Source: Methylotenera oryzisoli (GTDB taxonomy: Bacteria; Pseudomonadota; Gammaproteobacteria; Burkholderiales; Methylophilaceae). From it: a DNA stretch of 64,000 nucleotides. The stretch is from the NCBI RefSeq assembly GCF_004661485.1, contig NZ_PQVH01000008.1:310001-374000 (forward strand), in the 5' to 3' direction. Below the pieces are notes generated by a model. That model did no database searches. It was not told the DNA's origin and was given only the letters and a program-made list of their open reading frames with translations. Below, piece by piece: positions 56,032-64,000 of this stretch. Both the position numbers and the translations under genes were made by a program. The stretch's first letter is position 1, and every line of letters begins with the position of its first letter.

Positions 56032-58893
56032 TTAAGTTGAAGTATAGAAACTGTACCTATTTCTACCAGAAGCCTTGGACTCATACATCGCTGAATCTGC
56101 TCTCTTCATTAGCTCTCTAATAGTAGTTTTAGTATCTCCATCATGCACTGCAATACCAATACTGGTGCCAATAAACAACTCACTACCGTTCACATCAATC
56201 GGCTCACTAAAATTATTAAGGATTTTTTCTGCGAGTAATTGGGCATCATGTGCACTAGAAACATCATTCAGTATAATCACAAACTCATCTCCCCCAAGCC
56301 GTGAAACTGTATCGCTACTACGCACACAGGATAATAGGCGTGAGGCTGCTTCTTTAAGTATGATATCGCCAGTATCATGGCCTAAAGTGTCATTAATTTG
56401 TTTGAAATGATCTAAATCTAAAAAGAATAATGCAAACTTGCGTTGATGATGTTCAGACTGAGACAAAGCTTGAGAGAGTTTCTCCATCAACATGCGGCGA
56501 TTAGGCAATTTAGTCAGTGTGTCGAAATATGCATGTTGATGCACTTCATTATCACGAATCTTACGCTCACTGATATCCTCAATCTGTGCAATAAAATATT
56601 GAGGGGTTAAATTCTCATCTCTAAAAATACTGGCAGAGAGTTGAACCCACACTGGCACATTATCTTTGCGAATATATCGTTTCTCCATGCGGTAAGTATC
56701 AATTTCACCATCTAGCAGACGCTGCACATGCTCTAGATCAAGAGATAGGTCATCTGGATAAGTAATTTCCTGGAAAGTACGCCTAATCAACTCATCATTG
56801 GTATACCCAACGATATTACATAGTGTTTGGTTCACAACAGTGAATCGTCCATCCAAAGAAACGATAGCGATACCAATTGGCGCGTACTCAATAATTTCTT
56901 TAAAGCTTTTTTCACTGGCACGTAAAGCGAACTCAATCTTTTTACGGTCAGAAATATCATCAAACACAACGAGAGTACCGATAATTTCATTATTTCTGAA
57001 AAATGGAACAGAGTTTACAGAAACGTAAATTGGTGAACCATTTTTATGCCAGAAAACCTCTTCCGTTGACTTATAAGGCTGTTTTGAATGAATGACATTG
57101 CTGATAAGACACTCGCGCTCTGTGTGACTAGACCCTTCAATAGGCCTGTGATGAAATAACGAATGGGCATTTTGACCTAACAACTCTGACTCACTACGCC
57201 CCAATAGGTCTTGCGCTTTAGGATTGGTGAAAGTAATCACGCCATTGATATCCGTCACATAGATTCCCTCACCAAGGGTAGAGGTGATTTCTTGAAAGCG
57301 ATAAAAACTGTCCTTAAGCTCCTCAGTTTTTTGCTTAACCAAGTTCTCGATGCGAGCAGTATAGCCAGTGCCTATAAGCAGTAGCGCCCCCATTAAACCA
57401 GTACCGAACAAACCAACCGCAAGCATATTCCAGCTTTGCCATCCACGGTGCTGCTGATAGTATTGTGCAGTTGGTAAGGTATCCAGACGGTAATACCTGC
57501 CACCAAACCTGAAGTCTCTTGTATACAAGCTATCTATTTGATTATCTGCAAAGTTATTATATAAATACTTGCCAGATTCAACATCTGTTAAGCGTACATG
57601 CACGGTATGCGCAAATGGCTTGAAGAGTTCACCAAAAAAAATGTTTGCTCTCAGTACGGCTGATAACACGCCATCTTGGCTTGTGCCATGTATTGGGTAA
57701 ATTAACATTAAGCCAAGCTCGGTACCGTCATTAATAATCAGTCTGGTTGGCGGTGAGGCAATCGCTGCCTTCAAGCTGATAGCGCGCTGAATCGCATCCT
57801 TACGATCGGGAAGCGAGGCTAGATCAACACCCAATATTGCGCGCGTCGACTCCTTAAGCGGCACGATATAGGTAATAGGAAAGTAAAAATCTTTGTCGCT
57901 TGAAACAACTAACTTCCTTTGCGCATCCAACTGTTTAATTTCAAAATCTTGAAATTCTTTTGAGAGCTGTTTGACATATGACGCTCGCTCACGATGTGTT
58001 ACTTTGGGCGCCCACTCTATCGCGAAGGTCATTGGGGACTCTCGCTTGATGGCACTCACAAAATGGTAAAAATCTTGCCTCGTTACTTTTTCGCTGGCCC
58101 GATAGCTAAACAAAGCGCTCGTTTGCCCGATAACGGCCTCTTGAGACTCAAATCGAACGCGCAGTTGTTCAGATATCTGGTTGGATAAAGCATCAAACTC
58201 GACCAATGACTCTTTACGCTCCCATCTGCTAACAACCACAAACGTGATAATCAGCAATGCAAACGTAATAAGCATGGGCACCGCTATGGTAAGGGAACGT
58301 TTTTTCCATATTGCTCTGGGCTTCCCTATTGCCACCAAAGTGAGCGGTAACATGACAATTAAACCCAGGGTGTCGCCTATCCACCATGATGCCCAGCTTG
58401 TAAAGAACAGAGACTTCTCAATCAAGCCTAATGAGAGTAAACCTGTTACAGAGATAGTGGCACTAATCAAACAGATGACTGGTGCTGAAATGAAAAACGT
58501 CACAACATCGACAGGACTATCTAAAGTAGTTGGGTAGTGAATCTTATGTTTTAACCACCAACCACCCAGATATGCTTGCAGGGCAGAAGCAACCGCGATC
58601 AGCAGCGCCACCTCCACATCAGTCATTTTGACCTGATGGCCAGCGCTATAACCCACTAAAATATTAAGTAGAAATGACCCTAAAAATATAGCAGGCAGCA
58701 CTGTGCGCCCTGCAACAAAAACTGCCGCGATTGCAATTCCTGCTGGCGGAAATATTGCTGAGGCATAACCTGGAGGCAATGCCAACATAAGCCCTAGCTT
58801 GCCAGTAATCACATAGGCAAGTATTAGCAGCAGGCTATAAACTACGGCATTCTTTTGTATTGATAGTGGGTTAATCATCAAACATATTTTCAT
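56032..58893 (-). CDS. MASE1-CHASE-PAS-PAS-GGDEF diguanylate cyclase
   Basis: 953 residues. An N-terminal MASE1 membrane domain (about 10-220, many helices, with MLALPPGYASAIFPPAGIA) is followed by an extracytoplasmic CHASE domain (about 250-440, with AIEWAPKVTHRERASYV). A further helix (about 475-495) and two PAS domains (about 520-640, 655-780) precede GGDEF (motif intact at 867-871, RxxD as RSSD). It is a membrane-bound cyclic-di-GMP synthase sensing an external ligand. The start at 58893 has a weak ribosome binding site; an ATG five codons later (MINPLSIQ) is possible. It is 97 bp after the HD-GYP gene. Confidence 0.92.
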   Translation of the reverse strand: MKICLMINPLSIQKNAVVYSLLLILAYVITGKLGLMLALPPGYASAIFPPAGIAIAAVFVAGRTVLPAIFLGSFLLNILVGYSAGHQVKMTDVEVALLIAVASALQAYLGGWWLKHKIHYPTTLDSPVDVVTFFISAPVICLISATISVTGLLSLGLIEKSLFFTSWASWWIGDTLGLIVMLPLTLVAIGKPRAIWKKRSLTIAVPMLITFALLIITFVVVSRWERKESLVEFDALSNQISEQLRVRFESQEAVIGQTSALFSYRASEKVTRQDFYHFVSAIKRESPMTFAIEWAPKVTHRERASYVKQLSKEFQDFEIKQLDAQRKLVVSSDKDFYFPITYIVPLKESTRAILGVDLASLPDRKDAIQRAISLKAAIASPPTRLIINDGTELGLMLIYPIHGTSQDGVLSAVLRANIFFGELFKPFAHTVHVRLTDVESGKYLYNNFADNQIDSLYTRDFRFGGRYYRLDTLPTAQYYQQHRGWQSWNMLAVGLFGTGLMGALLLIGTGYTARIENLVKQKTEELKDSFYRFQEITSTLGEGIYVTDINGVITFTNPKAQDLLGRSESELLGQNAHSLFHHRPIEGSSHTERECLISNVIHSKQPYKSTEEVFWHKNGSPIYVSVNSVPFFRNNEIIGTLVVFDDISDRKKIEFALRASEKSFKEIIEYAPIGIAIVSLDGRFTVVNQTLCNIVGYTNDELIRRTFQEITYPDDLSLDLEHVQRLLDGEIDTYRMEKRYIRKDNVPVWVQLSASIFRDENLTPQYFIAQIEDISERKIRDNEVHQHAYFDTLTKLPNRRMLMEKLSQALSQSEHHQRKFALFFLDLDHFKQINDTLGHDTGDIILKEAASRLLSCVRSSDTVSRLGGDEFVIILNDVSSAHDAQLLAEKILNNFSEPIDVNGSELFIGTSIGIAVHDGDTKTTIRELMKRADSAMYESKASGRNRYSFYTST

Positions 58894-58990
58894 TAAAGTT
58901 GAAATTTAAAACCATTCGTTCACCTAATTACCAACTATGTTGATGCACGAAAAAAAGGAGATGTAGCGATGTTACAAGGCGACTGCACTA

Positions 58991-60256
58991 TTACGTGAGA
59001 GGTAAAGCTTGCTCTCCGCCCTTGATTTTTTGTATGACTCTTAAAATCTCCTCACTATTTTCAACATCGTCCTTCATCACCCTTAAACTGACATCTCTAA
59101 ATACGTCCTTCAACTTCCACTCCACCTCATTAATGGTGATGAAAAGCTCGTGATTAACTTCTTCATCAAGCTTTATTTGCTCCCACATACCCAGCTCAAT
59201 ACAATCTGTCAGGCCAGAAGCATAAATAGTCTGGCAGATTCTGCTTAGCCTCAAGATCAAATAGGTTGCAAGCTCTTTAAGCTTGGGATGCGAACGTTCA
59301 AGCGCCTTAAGCAGTTCAATCATTTCTTCAATGTTTTTTAATTGTGTTAGAAGATGATCCAATATGGGGTTAGTGGCTTTTACGTTCTCTAGCTTTCGCA
59401 GTGAAGACAACAAGTCAATTAAGGCATTAAATTGCAGTGACGGAAAATCATGATTCACCAGCTTCAATGTAATAATTAAATTACTTAAGTCATATTGTCG
59501 CCTGACCATTCCTGAAAATGCTTCAGCAACAATCAGCACCTTACCAATATCGCTACAGTGCGCTGCAGGCAAATGATTTGGATACCCTGAACCATCATTT
59601 CTTTCATGATGCTCTAATATTGCCTTATAAACACTGACAGAATAGCCCATATGCTGCCTCACCACAGAACTGCCAATGATGGGGTGCGTCATGATGCTGC
59701 GCCAATGCTCTAATGACAGGTTTTTGGTATTGGGGATGACACAATACAGTTCACCAACATCATGAAGCAGGCTTGCAATCGTTAAATCATGAGTTTTGTT
59801 AGCATCATAATGTAGCCTTTTAGCAATCTGTCTTGCAATTAGCATCACCAGCAAAGTGTGCTCAAATGCTTCCTTACTGTTATTTCTCTGAACAGTGAGT
59901 AATAGTGAAGCTAATGGCGCCAACTCTAAAAACTTAACGACAGATACATCCAACTTTAATTCAGCGCTAAAGCTCAATAAAAAAGTATTATTGTTAATTA
60001 ACCGCTCGGCTTCCAAGTAAATATCTTGAGCAGTTAATAGTGAGTCAGAGGAAATAGAGGTTTCTAAGGGTTTTTTAAGCACCCGATTAATCAATTTATC
60101 TTTGATGCTTGGAGTAACTTTATACCCCTTACCCAGAAGTTTATTGCCAGCATGATCATAGACATCTTCAGACAAATAAAACTCTGAGCTCTCAGACGCA
60201 GAGATGATATTTTCAATAATATTTAGATTTGTATCGCTAGTTTGACTCGTCATCAT
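58991..60256 (-). CDS. HD-GYP domain protein, putative cyclic-di-GMP phosphodiesterase
   Basis: 421 residues. A variable N-terminal part (1-120) is followed by an HD-GYP domain with His165-Asp166 (LLHDVGEL) and the HHE-x2-DGSGYP motif starting at His216. The usual lysine of HDxGK is glutamate (Glu169), which may alter metal or substrate handling. A helical C-terminal region of about 130 residues has no assignment. It should hydrolyse cyclic-di-GMP if active. It is upstream of, and probably co-transcribed with, the MASE1-CHASE cyclase gene. Confidence 0.85.
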   Translation of the reverse strand: MMTSQTSDTNLNIIENIISASESSEFYLSEDVYDHAGNKLLGKGYKVTPSIKDKLINRVLKKPLETSISSDSLLTAQDIYLEAERLINNNTFLLSFSAELKLDVSVVKFLELAPLASLLLTVQRNNSKEAFEHTLLVMLIARQIAKRLHYDANKTHDLTIASLLHDVGELYCVIPNTKNLSLEHWRSIMTHPIIGSSVVRQHMGYSVSVYKAILEHHERNDGSGYPNHLPAAHCSDIGKVLIVAEAFSGMVRRQYDLSNLIITLKLVNHDFPSLQFNALIDLLSSLRKLENVKATNPILDHLLTQLKNIEEMIELLKALERSHPKLKELATYLILRLSRICQTIYASGLTDCIELGMWEQIKLDEEVNHELFITINEVEWKLKDVFRDVSLRVMKDDVENSEEILRVIQKIKGGEQALPLT

Positions 60257-60387
60257 CGCTATCTTTAGCTAACACCATTTATTGTTGTATCGACGCAATC
60301 CTGTTTGATTCTACCGCCAATTAATGACGGTTTCAATTGAACGATGACCAATAGCTTTGCATACACGTAAGTAAAATTTATTAGACG

Positions 60388-60416
60388 AAAAAAAACCTGC
60401 ATTTAAGCAGGTTTTA
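60388..60416 (-). terminator. Terminator of ssrA
   Basis: On the minus strand AAAACCTGC pairs with GCAGGTTTT around a 6-nt loop and runs into eight T. It lies about 70 bp after the tmRNA 3' end. Confidence 0.85.
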
Positions 60417-60484
60417 TAAGCATTATGGGAAACTGTAAAACTTGACAATCAACCCAAAAAAACACTTTTATTTGATACTAAATT

Positions 60485-60850
60485 TGGTGGAGCAGGCGGG
60501 AATCGAACCCGCGTCCGCAAGCCCTCCACAGACAGTTCTACATACTTAGCCTTGTTGTTTAATTTAACGTGCAACACACCAACAGACAAGCAGTTTGCAC
60601 GCGAGCTACCTAAAGGTTAATGAAGTGCTAAGTAACCCAACACAACACGTATCCCGTGTATATGACACTACGTATGGGTTACCCCAATCCACCCCACGGG
60701 AGAGATGGTGCAGCGTCCAGCCGGGATTAAGCGGCTAGAGAGTAAGTTTCGTCGTTTGCGACTATACTTTTTCTAGTGTATTTACGAGGGTACTAGTCCT
60801 CGGTATGCCCTGCACTGCTTTGCAACCCACGTCGAAACCTGGTCAGCCCC
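60485..60850 (-). ncRNA. ssrA: tmRNA
   Basis: 366 nt on the minus strand, starting GGGGCTGACC and ending with the tRNA-like 3' part that closes in CTCCACCA (CCA at 60487-60485), including the T-arm GGTTCGATTCCC. The tag frame (60759-60727) begins at the resume codon GCA and encodes ANDETYSLAA followed by TAA. tmRNA with SmpB rescues stalled ribosomes and tags the unfinished protein for proteolysis. smpB lies about 115 bp upstream. Confidence 0.97.
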
Positions 60851-60965
60851 ATTAAGTCTGCGACTAAAACAACAGCCACATTATGACAGATGAAATATCC
60901 AACAGTTCAAACGTTGTAATTTCAAAAGCAGATTCAATTATACGCTTTTAAAATAGCCAACAGAA

Positions 60966-61415
60966 CTATTTATTATGTGCGCGCATAATTCTGCCTTTTT
61001 CGCGCTCCCAATCCCGCGCTTTCTCAGTGTCACGCTTATCATGCTGCTTCTTACCTTTTGCAAGGCCAATTTGCACTTTTACGCGCCCTTTAGAGAAATG
61101 CATGTCGAGCGGCACCAAGGTGTAGCCAGAACGTTCCACTTTACCTATTAATTTTGATATTTCTTCATTATGTAACAGCAACTTACGCGTTCTAATGGCA
61201 TCAGGGCGAATATGCGTAGAAGCAGCGCCTAGTGGCGTCACATGGCACCCTATTAAATAGATCTCACCGCGCTGGATAATGACATAAGCTTCTTTAATAT
61301 TGACACGGTTATCTCGTATCGCCTTTACTTCCCAACCCTCTAAAACGATACCGGCTTCATATTTATCTTCGATAAAGTAATCAAAAAAAGCTTTTTTATT
61401 TTGTGCAATGCTCAT
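60966..61415 (-). CDS. smpB: SsrA-binding protein
   Basis: 149 residues, the usual SmpB length: a small beta-barrel starting with [20 protein letters not shown], the [19 protein letters not shown] motif, and a basic C-terminal tail with [17 protein letters not shown] that enters the decoding site. It escorts tmRNA to stalled ribosomes. It is encoded directly upstream of ssrA on the same strand and diverges from ratA. Confidence 0.98.
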   Translation of the reverse strand: MSIAQNKKAFFDYFIEDKYEAGIVLEGWEVKAIRDNRVNIKEAYVIIQRGEIYLIGCHVTPLGAASTHIRPDAIRTRKLLLHNEEISKLIGKVERSGYTLVPLDMHFSKGRVKVQIGLAKGKKQHDKRDTEKARDWEREKGRIMRAHNK

Positions 61416-61558
61416 AAAACTAAAAATTTCTTGGCGAATAGCTTAAAATCATCATTTTACTCTACTCTCTTGTTTGTTTGGTTGAACATGTTGAGTAATC
61501 AAAAGTAATTTGCTCGCGTTTGAGCCAATCAGATTTAAGGTAATGTTTAAAGGTAAGC

Positions 61559-61993
61559 ATGGCTCATGTTAAAAAAACCGTTTTAGTCAACCACTCTGCA
61601 GGTCGCATGTTTCATTTAGTGGATGACGTTGAGCAATATCCAAAGTTTTTGCCTTGGTGCGGTGGTGTTGATTTAATTCAACAAGACGATGCCAGTACTG
61701 TTGCAACCCTGCATATAGACTACCATGGATTACGTCAAAACTTCACAACAGAAAACCATAAGACATTCCCCCAAACCATGGAAATCGAGTTAAAAAATGG
61801 GCCATTTAAGCATTTAAATGGCTCATGGAATTTTCTGGCACTGAGCGATGATGCTTGTAAAGTTGAGTTTTCACTTAACTATGAGTTTGAAAATCATTTT
61901 CTAGAAAAAATTATTGCCCCAGTATTCAACCATATTGCCAACACATTCGTAGATGGTTTTGTGAAGCGCGCCAATGCTATCTATGCAAAATAA
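61559..61993 (+). CDS. ratA: RatA-like START/SRPBCC protein
   Basis: 144 residues of the coenzyme-Q-binding/START-like fold, with the family start MAHVKKTVLVNHSAGRMFHL and the VEQYPKFLPWCGG motif. E. coli RatA was described as a ribosome-association toxin; related proteins (Coq10-like) bind ubiquinone and help respiration, which is equally likely here. AAAGG precedes the ATG. It diverges from smpB and is followed after 12 bp by ratB. Confidence 0.92.
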   Translation: MAHVKKTVLVNHSAGRMFHLVDDVEQYPKFLPWCGGVDLIQQDDASTVATLHIDYHGLRQNFTTENHKTFPQTMEIELKNGPFKHLNGSWNFLALSDDACKVEFSLNYEFENHFLEKIIAPVFNHIANTFVDGFVKRANAIYAK

Positions 61994-62005
61994 TGGAAGA
62001 CTGCA

Positions 62006-62329
62006 ATGACTCTACCAACTGAGATTACCGTAGAAGTTGCTTATGCACTACCTGATGAGCAATTAATCATTCCTATCAAAGTAGTAGATGGCGCCACCGC
62101 AGAGGACGCTATCAAAGCTTCAGGCATCATAGGTAAGTTCTCTGACATTGATTTAAACATCAACAAAATAGGTATTTTCGGAAAACTGACCAAATTAGAT
62201 ACAAAACTACGCCATTTAGACCGCGTAGAAATTTATCGCCCGCTCATCGCAGATCCAAAAGAAGTAAGAAAACAAAGAGCTGCTGATGGAAAAGTAATGA
62301 AAAAAGGCGGTGGTGATATATCCGCCTAA
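62006..62329 (+). CDS. ratB: RnfH/RatB family ubiquitin-like protein
   Basis: 107 residues of the UPF0125/RnfH family with a beta-grasp (ubiquitin-like) fold. Conserved parts are EVAYALPDEQLIIPIKV, IGIFGKLTKLDTKLRHLDRVEIYRPL and the basic tail DPKEVRKQRA. The biochemical role is not established. It is paired with ratA, the usual arrangement. Confidence 0.92.
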   Translation: MTLPTEITVEVAYALPDEQLIIPIKVVDGATAEDAIKASGIIGKFSDIDLNINKIGIFGKLTKLDTKLRHLDRVEIYRPLIADPKEVRKQRAADGKVMKKGGGDISA

Positions 62330-62370
62330 ATTTAGCATCAACCAACTCAAATATGAAATGGTATTGCTCA

Positions 62371-62398
62371 GCAAAAAAAATGGGCGCACTTGCGCCCA
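62371..62398 (-). terminator. Terminator of the DUF4124 gene
   Basis: TGGGCGCA and TGCGCCCA (62381-62388 and 62391-62398) form a GC-rich stem; on the minus strand it is followed by eight T (62380-62373). It lies 22 bp after the DUF4124 stop and between the convergent ratB and DUF4124 genes. Confidence 0.9.
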
Positions 62399-62419
62399 AA
62401 TAAACTTACAGCCTAAATC

Positions 62420-62929
62420 TCAATTACAGTAAGCATCGACATCTTTTTGTGAGTCAGCTTTACCGCGCGCCAAATCCTCCTCGCCAAGATACTCACGCTC
62501 ACCAGCATCATTAATCTTCGAAATTCTGCCGCCCGTTGTATAAATCACTAAATTCTTTTTGGCGGCCATGCAGTTCTCTTGCTTAACCTTTAGTTCAGCC
62601 TGTTTTTGTTGGTCAGTTGCCTTTTGCACCTCTGCATCATGTGCGCGTTTTTTTGCGGCCTCATCTTGGGCCGCACCGCTTTCTTTGGTTTTTTCTGGTG
62701 TTTTATTTTTATTGGTAGCTGTTGTGATATCACCTGCAACAGGTGCTAGAGGCGCCTGCCCAGTTGGCTTCACTACACTTTTGCCGTGAATAGACTCTTG
62801 TTTAATATTGGAAGGCGGCGGCACATCACTGTAACGAGTAACGCCATCTTTATCTTTCCATTTGTAAATTTCAGCACTAGCCATCAATGGTAACAGTGCC
62901 AAACATAACAGTAGCAAACGAGCTAACAT
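62420..62929 (-). CDS. DUF4124-domain exported protein
   Basis: 169 residues. A signal peptide (MLARLLLLCLALLPLMASA) is followed directly by a DUF4124 domain (EIYKWKDKDGVTRYSDVPPP), a low-complexity Lys/Glu/Ala-rich middle and a short C-terminal part with two cysteines (ENCMAAKKN and DAYCN), probably a disulfide. It is expected in the periplasm. Function is unknown. It is divergent from guaB. Confidence 0.9.
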   Translation of the reverse strand: MLARLLLLCLALLPLMASAEIYKWKDKDGVTRYSDVPPPSNIKQESIHGKSVVKPTGQAPLAPVAGDITTATNKNKTPEKTKESGAAQDEAAKKRAHDAEVQKATDQQKQAELKVKQENCMAAKKNLVIYTTGGRISKINDAGEREYLGEEDLARGKADSQKDVDAYCN

Positions 62930-63037
62930 AAAACATTCCCTTGATTTATAGGTTCTTAGTCATATTATTGCTAATCTAAATTACTAGCAAGTAGCACAAT
63001 TAACGACTATTTGCATTTATAGTTTACAAATAAATGA

Positions 63038-63075
63038 TTGACACACTCGCTAAGTCGATTATAAGTCTGTATAAT
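63038..63075 (+). promoter_or_regulatory. guaB promoter
   Basis: TTGACA (63038-63043) and TATAAG (63060-63065) are 16 bp apart, 36 bp before the guaB ATG. A perfect TATAAT at 63070-63075 is 26 bp from the same -35, too far to pair with it, but could act with another upstream box. AAGGAT lies about 9 nt before the ATG. Confidence 0.65.
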
Positions 63076-63101
63076 TTCGTTTTGGGTACAAGGATTTACG
63101 C

Positions 63102-64000
63102 ATGCGTTTATTGCAACAAGCTCTCACTTTTGATGATGTTTTACTAGTGCCGGCCTACTCTAATGTGCTGCCACGCGAAGTTTCGCTTACCACACAACTC
63201 TCACGAAACATTCGTTTAAACATCCCTCTCATCTCAGCCGCGATGGATACCGTTACAGAAGCGCCTCTAGCAATTGCATTGGCACAAGAAGGTGGCTTGG
63301 GCTTCATCCACAAAAACATGACTGCCATGAAACAGGCAGCACACGTAGCGCGTGTTAAACGCTTTGAATCTGGCGTTGTGAATGACCCGATTACAATTCA
63401 AAGCCACATGACGGTGCGTGATGTATTAAACCTAACCAATACACACAAGATTTCTGGCATCCCTGTGGTTGACCACGGCAAGATTGTTGGCATTGTGACC
63501 AATCGCGATCTTCGGTTTGAAACAAACTTAGACCAGCCAATCAAAAATATCATGACACCTAGAGATAGGTTAGTCACGGTTAAAGAAGGCGCAGCTAAAG
63601 ACGATGTGATTCGCTTACTACACCAACATCGCCTTGAGCGCGTTTTAGTTGTAGATGATGCCGATACATTAAAAGGCTTAATTACTGTTAAAGACATTCA
63701 AAAATCAACAGACCACCCTCTGGCTTGCAAAGATGCTCAGGGCAGACTACGTGTTGGTGCAGCTGTTGGCGTAGGTGACGGCACAGAAGAGCGCGTTGCA
63801 GCGCTTGCTGAAGCTGGCGTTGATGTGATTGTTGTGGATACAGCACATGGCCACTCACAAGGCGTTTTAGACCGCGTAACTTGGGTGAAAAAACACTTCC
63901 CACAAATTGATGTTATTGGTGGCAATATTGCAACTGCCAGCGCTGCACTTGCTTTAGTTGATGCAGGTGCCGACGGCGTTAAAGTAGGTATCGGTCCGGG
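63102..64000 (+). CDS. guaB: IMP dehydrogenase, cut by window edge
   Basis: The first 299 residues, from [20 protein letters not shown] to GVKVGIGPG at the window edge, just before the catalytic cysteine expected in the GIGPGSxC loop. The N-terminal barrel part is interrupted by two CBS domains (about 95-205, with [19 protein letters not shown] and the [18 protein letters not shown] region), as in full-length bacterial enzymes. It oxidises IMP to XMP, the committed step to GMP and so to the GTP used for cyclic-di-GMP. The C-terminal third is missing only because of the window end. Confidence 0.97.
   Translation, partial: MRLLQQALTFDDVLLVPAYSNVLPREVSLTTQLSRNIRLNIPLISAAMDTVTEAPLAIALAQEGGLGFIHKNMTAMKQAAHVARVKRFESGVVNDPITIQSHMTVRDVLNLTNTHKISGIPVVDHGKIVGIVTNRDLRFETNLDQPIKNIMTPRDRLVTVKEGAAKDDVIRLLHQHRLERVLVVDDADTLKGLITVKDIQKSTDHPLACKDAQGRLRVGAAVGVGDGTEERVAALAEAGVDVIVVDTAHGHSQGVLDRVTWVKKHFPQIDVIGGNIATASAALALVDAGADGVKVGIGP

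Noticed and set aside
1-64000. CRISPR arrays, prophage, insertion sequences, tRNA or rRNA genes
   Set aside because: No regularly spaced direct repeats, transposase or integrase genes, or tRNA cloverleaf signatures (other than tmRNA) were seen.

Overview
The window reads as chromosomal DNA of a betaproteobacterium, most likely a methylotroph of the Methylophilaceae (Methylotenera-like). The evidence is a complete pqqABCDE cluster, moderate-to-low GC, betaproteobacterial gene order (gyrA-serC-pheA-hisC; leuC-leuD-leuB-asd-fimV-truA-trpF-trpB-trpA-accD-folC-SPOR-cvpA-purF-metZ; smpB-ssrA-ratA-ratB) and a tmRNA tag beginning ANDET. The genus is inferred, not shown. I see no prophage, insertion sequence, CRISPR array, rRNA or tRNA gene.

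Layout. 1-7.3 kb: sulfur assimilation. A truncated cysB-like regulator diverges from a TauE/SafE permease-cysI-DUF934-cysH-cysD-cysN run, followed by ferredoxin fdxA and a terminator. 7.3-10.5 kb: a YgjP-type metalloprotease, an SPFH/flotillin protein and a Bcr/CflA exporter. 10.6-14.3 kb: pqqA-B-C-D-E on the minus strand, with two strong hairpins between pqqA and pqqB. 14.4-20.6 kb: gyrA-serC-pheA-hisC. 21-23 kb: a diiron (ODP-type) metallo-beta-lactamase-fold protein and metZ; metZ is preceded by what I read as a SAM-II riboswitch with its own promoter and terminator. 23.3-40.8 kb: a long minus-strand run for leucine, aspartate-family, tryptophan, fatty-acid, folate and purine synthesis, containing fimV, an EcfT-like membrane protein and a 39-residue entericidin-like lipoprotein between leuC and leuD. 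40.8-41.7 kb: yajQ and ppnP. 42-44.4 kb: the arsenic operon arsR-arsI-acr3-arsC with a perfect 14-bp inverted-repeat operator at the arsR start codon.

44.5-60.3 kb is a cyclic-di-GMP signalling region: GAF-PAS-GGDEF, multi-PAS-GGDEF-EAL, GAF-PAS-GGDEF-EAL, MASE1-CHASE-PAS-GGDEF and HD-GYP proteins, with divergent metE/metR in the middle. 60.4-63 kb: ssrA (tmRNA), smpB, ratA, ratB/rnfH and a DUF4124 protein. The window ends inside guaB.

How the genes work together. Sulfate is activated (CysDN), reduced (CysH, CysI) and fed into methionine through MetZ and MetE. MetZ appears controlled by SAM feedback at the RNA level and MetE by the LysR protein MetR. PQQ is the cofactor of periplasmic methanol dehydrogenases. 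The most distinctive observations are the SAM-II/terminator leader of metZ, the cyclic-di-GMP cluster with a duplicated PAS-GGDEF module, the hairpin-separated pqqA, and the near-leaderless arsR promoter/operator. I found nothing I would call a wholly new system.
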